Of a stretch of DNA of 64,000 bases, positions 60,155-64,000 are shown one piece after another. Within the stretch, counting starts at the first letter, position 1. Each line of letters starts with the position of its first letter. Below the pieces are notes generated by a model. That model was not told where the DNA came from. It made no database searches and saw only the letters and a program-made list of their open reading frames with translations. Location of the stretch: assembly GCF_964340395.1 (NCBI RefSeq), contig NC_135552.1:20486681-20550680 (forward strand). Direction: 5' to 3'. A program made the position numbers and the translations under genes. This DNA is from Glandiceps talaboti. Taxonomy: Eukaryota > Hemichordata > Enteropneusta > Spengelidae.

Positions 60155-60484
60155 TTACAACGACTGAATATGTGCATCCATCCATTCATTCATGATATAC
60201 CTGAATTGAAGATCTGTCGAAATAGACAAAACAAGTACGTGTACAACTCTAGATCTTAATACACAACTGAAAAGTTGGTCACAAAGTTGAATTTGAAATA
60301 TGTGTGGCAGTCGGATATTATCATATGCCAAGTATCTATAGTGTTGGTTTGTTTTCTGTTATTTCCTACAGTAATGACTACGTGGCGTCGACCGGGACAC
60401 TGGAACCTTCAGACATGTAGATAGGTCACGTGGGGTATATTTTCCCGCTATTCCCGAACATGGAATACGACCCTGAAGCGTTAG

Positions 60485-60676
60485 AGATTGAATTGAATTG
60501 AATTGAAATTTATTTCACCAAAACTTATACAGTTTATACAGATATTGAATAAATATATAGAAATGAAAGAGAGAAAAAAAATTACAACGTCTAGGGACAA
60601 AATAAAATTCTGGTGAGGACCAAGGACAGTAGTTCTTTCTGAACTAATCGAGGCCCAAGGCCCTGGCTGACATGCT
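60485..60676 (-). mobile_element. LINE (CR1/L2-like) 3' end fragment
   Basis: Read on the minus strand it ends TGAAATAAATTTCAATTC followed by AATTC repeats, the tail style of CR1/L2-type LINEs. No coding part remains. Confidence 0.4.
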
Positions 60677-63599
60677 TAATATAATGTATTGCTGGTTACA
60701 CTGTTATAAAAATAAATATATACATAACAAATGTTCTTTATATACACACGCATCACACTCACTCATAGAAAAAACAAACCAAACCGATCACACATTCATA
60801 CATATACTAAACATTCATAAACTAAAGTTGTACAAATTTTACAAATCAATGCTGTCACAAATAAAGAAATGGGCTATATACATGTATATTGAATGTCACT
60901 AACTGAATAAAAACTGATATTTTGTCTCTTGGCCTAATTTTGGGTGGGATTTAGTTTATAAAAAGGGGAGATTTTCCCAAATTTCGTTAGTCAATCTGGG
61001 GACTCATCACTGGATGCTGTAAGATCAGGGAGAGAGAACTCCCTACTCTCGTGATTTCGTAGCCGACTTCTCTACGCTCGCTGACCCGACAAGCTACACT
61101 TTTTAGCCTGCCTGCCTGGTTTGGTACATGTGACTGTGGTAGATCTAGATGTTTCACAAGTTGCGAGTGATATAGTGGGAAACTGGGTTTTGTAAATACA
61201 AACTAGACCTATTATTAAAAGTCCCTGACGTACCAAACTGCTGTCTTGTATTACCCTTTAGCTTGAAATAAAAGTGACGATGAGTCTGAAACGTACTTGC
61301 TGTGCGTTCTACTCGTTAAGTCATCAATTGGGGTGCGAGACGTTAATTTTTCCTGCGTTCCCCGATAGCTCCATACTTACTGAACAGGTATACAAAATTC
61401 CCAAAGATACTTTGACAAGAAAATTAACAAGTGGACAAAATGGCAGATATTATATTTTCGTGTTGAGGCATATTCGAATCATTTCAACATATCCATGCAG
61501 TATCAAGTGGTCCTAATGACTTTAACATCCATATACCACCTCCTCATCAAAGTATAACTGATCCTTATCTGTACATATGTGAATAAAGTATCATTCCGTA
61601 GTAAACATTCAAGTAGTAAACACTGTCTCCTGTGTCTGTCTATATGAACCCACTCACACAACCCTGTATACATCCATATATATATAGCAGTAATAGCAAC
61701 TGTTACCGACTTGTCTTTATTGGGGTGATTATTGACCAAATTCAAGGGTAATCTCAGACGCACACAGTCTATCTCAGAGGTACCATAATCTCAGGACACG
61801 CATTATGTGGAAAAACTCACAAAGGACTCAAAATATTACTTTTGGGTCGAATGACACATACGATTTGCAGCAATATGAGTGATTCAATCAAACTCCTCAA
61901 TTTAGTTGCAGCCGAGAATCAAAGTTCCTTGGGATGCATTTGTCTCTGTGAAGTTCTGCTCACGGAGTGCATTCAAATCCATGTTCCTCCGTCAAGGCCT
62001 CCCAGCAAATCTAACAAGTATTTTGAGACAAATTCCATTGTGCTTCAACCGTATACGTCACCAACATTTTATTTAAACTAACGTTCATTCCGTAATACAA
62101 ATATGGTTACCAAACAAGTTGTTTACAGCAAAATTCACTCTTTTATCCTTATTTAGACAGTATTCATTAATACAATTAATTCAGTTCAGAAATAAACAGT
62201 TGAAAGAACTCTCTAGAATATTCTCCCTTAAAACAACTGTTGAAATCAATTGGGGCACAATTTATCACTTGTTGTGACCAGTGTGTGGCCTCCCCTTATT
62301 AAGATAGAATAACATTGCTTGACCTATGGCTCTGTCTCATTAATCAATGTGACGTACATGCGTCTTCTTGTCATTGCAAGATAATATTTACTTGACAAAA
62401 TTGTTTACAATATGTGACTCGTAACACAACCACTAACTGGGGCGTTAAAGTTGCCAATTTCGAGGTTAAAATGATCCCCGATATTAATTGTACCCTTTAT
62501 TTACAATTTCAGCATTAAAGGTATTGCCAGTAACCAGTCAGAATTCTGACTCGTTCTTGGAATCCCGTTGACAATTACATCTGGTATATGGAGAACGTGC
62601 ACGGCTCCAACGATCCTGTTGATTGTTTTAGTTACAAGGACAAACGAATCAAATGTAGTTCTGGGTGTCATGTGATGGCCTATGTATCAACAGGTGGCAA
62701 TTGACAGTCAAAAGATGACACATACGTAATTAAACCACTGGAATAACAACAAGAATATATAAAGTAAGAACAAATTGGGGCGCCATTCATACCATGGCTA
62801 TGCATATATGTATCCTTATTGTATACTTGGATATCTATATTCCATATATATGTGTTCATAATCATAACAGTATATACATATACCCACATAATGTGTAAGT
62901 GTATTTGTTCACACATATCGGTATACAAGCTAAATACATATTTGCTGATAATCCAATGTATTAGGTTAAGCTTTTGTTCCAAACACACATTTGAAATTCG
63001 TGACTTGAAATTTTCGACTGAGATGGAGATGGCGTGCGGTACAAACGTCCAGTCACATATGACCCCTTATTAAGCTCTGTGTGTCTGTAAAGTCGGGCTA
63101 AAGTAATTGATGAGGTCGTTTTCCTGAAGACTGTTCTCTCTCTTATCTCAGAAGTCTTTCTCTGTACGAAGTTCATTTTTGGGTTTTCTAGCTGTTGTTG
63201 AGTGCCGTCAAGTATTTAATTTCTTTTCTCAAGATCTTTGAGTTTCTCTTCTACTCCGTCTTATTTGCCATAAACTCCCCTCTGTTACTGTTCAAGGTCT
63301 GTCTTCCATTTGTTCAATTTGTCAATTTTTTCACGATTCTCTGTTCAAATGATGAAAAGAAATGAATCATACATAAATGATGGGTTGTCTTTTGATCAGC
63401 GATACATTACTCTAGGTAAAGGCATAGTACAAACAACGCTCAATAACTTTGGAGAATAAAATCAGCGAATTAAGTATTGAAAACATATACCTTTGGATAT
63501 CTTATTTGACAAGAAAAGAATGTCCATCTTACTTTGAGTACATATTGTTAACATTGTCAAAGAAGCTTGTCTTGAGAAATCATTAAAATATATAAAGGT

Positions 63600-64000
63600 T
63601 TTAATGTAAACTAGTATTCTGACACGTGACCTGCAACGTGTGACAACACTTACAAGATACACTGTACAAACGACCAAAATACACTATGAAAAATATGGTT
63701 AAAGTTCAATGAATAAGTCAAATCAAATCAAATGTAGAAAATTAAAGCTATGGAGATGCATGCAATGAAAACAAAAACACAAAAACAAAACTAATGAAAT
63801 GTTAATCTAGCGTTCAGCTTTGGGGTTTAGGCCGATGGAAGCTTGTACAAAAATTGACTTGTTCTTATCCATCTAATTTTGGGACACGAAATCGTCTCTC
63901 CGATTATGACGCGACATGTAACACCTTTTCTAGGTCCTTTTGGCAGTAATCATACAAAAGCAACGAAGCTGCAGGTTGACAGTCTCGTACGTATTTTTTC
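63600..64000. repeat. Dispersed direct repeat, copy 2 (cut by window end)
   Basis: Matches 58871-59246 at an offset of 4729-4753. Confidence 0.9.
63904..64000 (-). CDS. Candidate terminal exon, copy 2 (partial)
   Basis: Frame KKYVRDCQPAAS and LLLYDYCQKDLEKVLH, ending TAA at 63904-63906 where the inserted bases begin. The 5' part is beyond the window. Confidence 0.3.
   Translation of the reverse strand, partial: KKYVRDCQPAASLLLYDYCQKDLEKVLHVAS

Larger units (their letters stand above)
59249..63599. other. Unassigned intergenic or intronic DNA
   Basis: No exon I can support. Plus frames at 59724-59960, 61280-61516 and 61842-62081 and the minus frame 61503-61763 have no family signature. Confidence 0.4.

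Overview
The window is eukaryotic: a GC-poor bilaterian-type animal genome, probably a marine invertebrate. It has many short phase-compatible introns, dense di- to pentanucleotide repeats, small inverted-repeat DNA transposons, and no bacterial-style operons. I could not fix the species. All gene models below were assembled by hand from splice dinucleotides, reading-frame closure and family resemblance; no alignment was run.

Layout, left to right. At 1-1300 there are two weak exon candidates, the first possibly the last exon of a gene entering from the left. At 4.07-10.5 kb, plus strand, lies a predicted secreted or surface protein with a signal-like N terminus and two fibronectin type III-like domains. 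At 12.03-23.12 kb, minus strand, lies a complete short TRPM-type cation channel gene (called the left TRPM gene; 15 exons, 787 aa). At 39.09-58.6 kb, minus strand, lies a second TRPM-type channel gene (the right TRPM gene; 24 coding exons, 1127 aa). Its N-terminal half is built from three successive copies of a three-exon cassette. A TATA box and two E-boxes lie upstream of it at 58.61-58.65 kb. At 59.15 and 63.90 kb there are two copies of a candidate terminal exon of unknown genes; the second runs off the window.

The central event is a head-to-tail tandem duplication of about 10.26 kb: 22123-32377 and 32378-42637, almost identical, with a 3-base microhomology at the junction. One breakpoint lies in intron 1 of the left gene; the other lies in an intron of the right gene, inside a small transposon-like element. 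Both parental genes therefore stay intact. Between them the duplication puts a copy of the left gene's upstream region and first exon (33278-33373) in front of a copy of the right gene's last six exons (28828-32051). These join in phase and predict a 380-aa chimera: an acidic leader followed by S3-S6, the TRP-helix region and a short coiled coil.

Both TRPM genes lack any recognisable MHR1/2 (SLOG) nucleotide-binding region, and neither has a C-terminal kinase or NUDT9-H domain. Both have lost the usual tryptophan of the TRP helix. The left gene also has Tyr in place of the acidic residue of the pore motif. Mobile DNA includes four elements with features expected of PIF/Harbinger MITEs (three of them with clear TAA/TTA target duplications), one hAT-like 139-bp MITE with a perfect 8-bp target duplication, and two LINE-tail fragments. 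The rest is intron, microsatellite and unassigned intergenic DNA.
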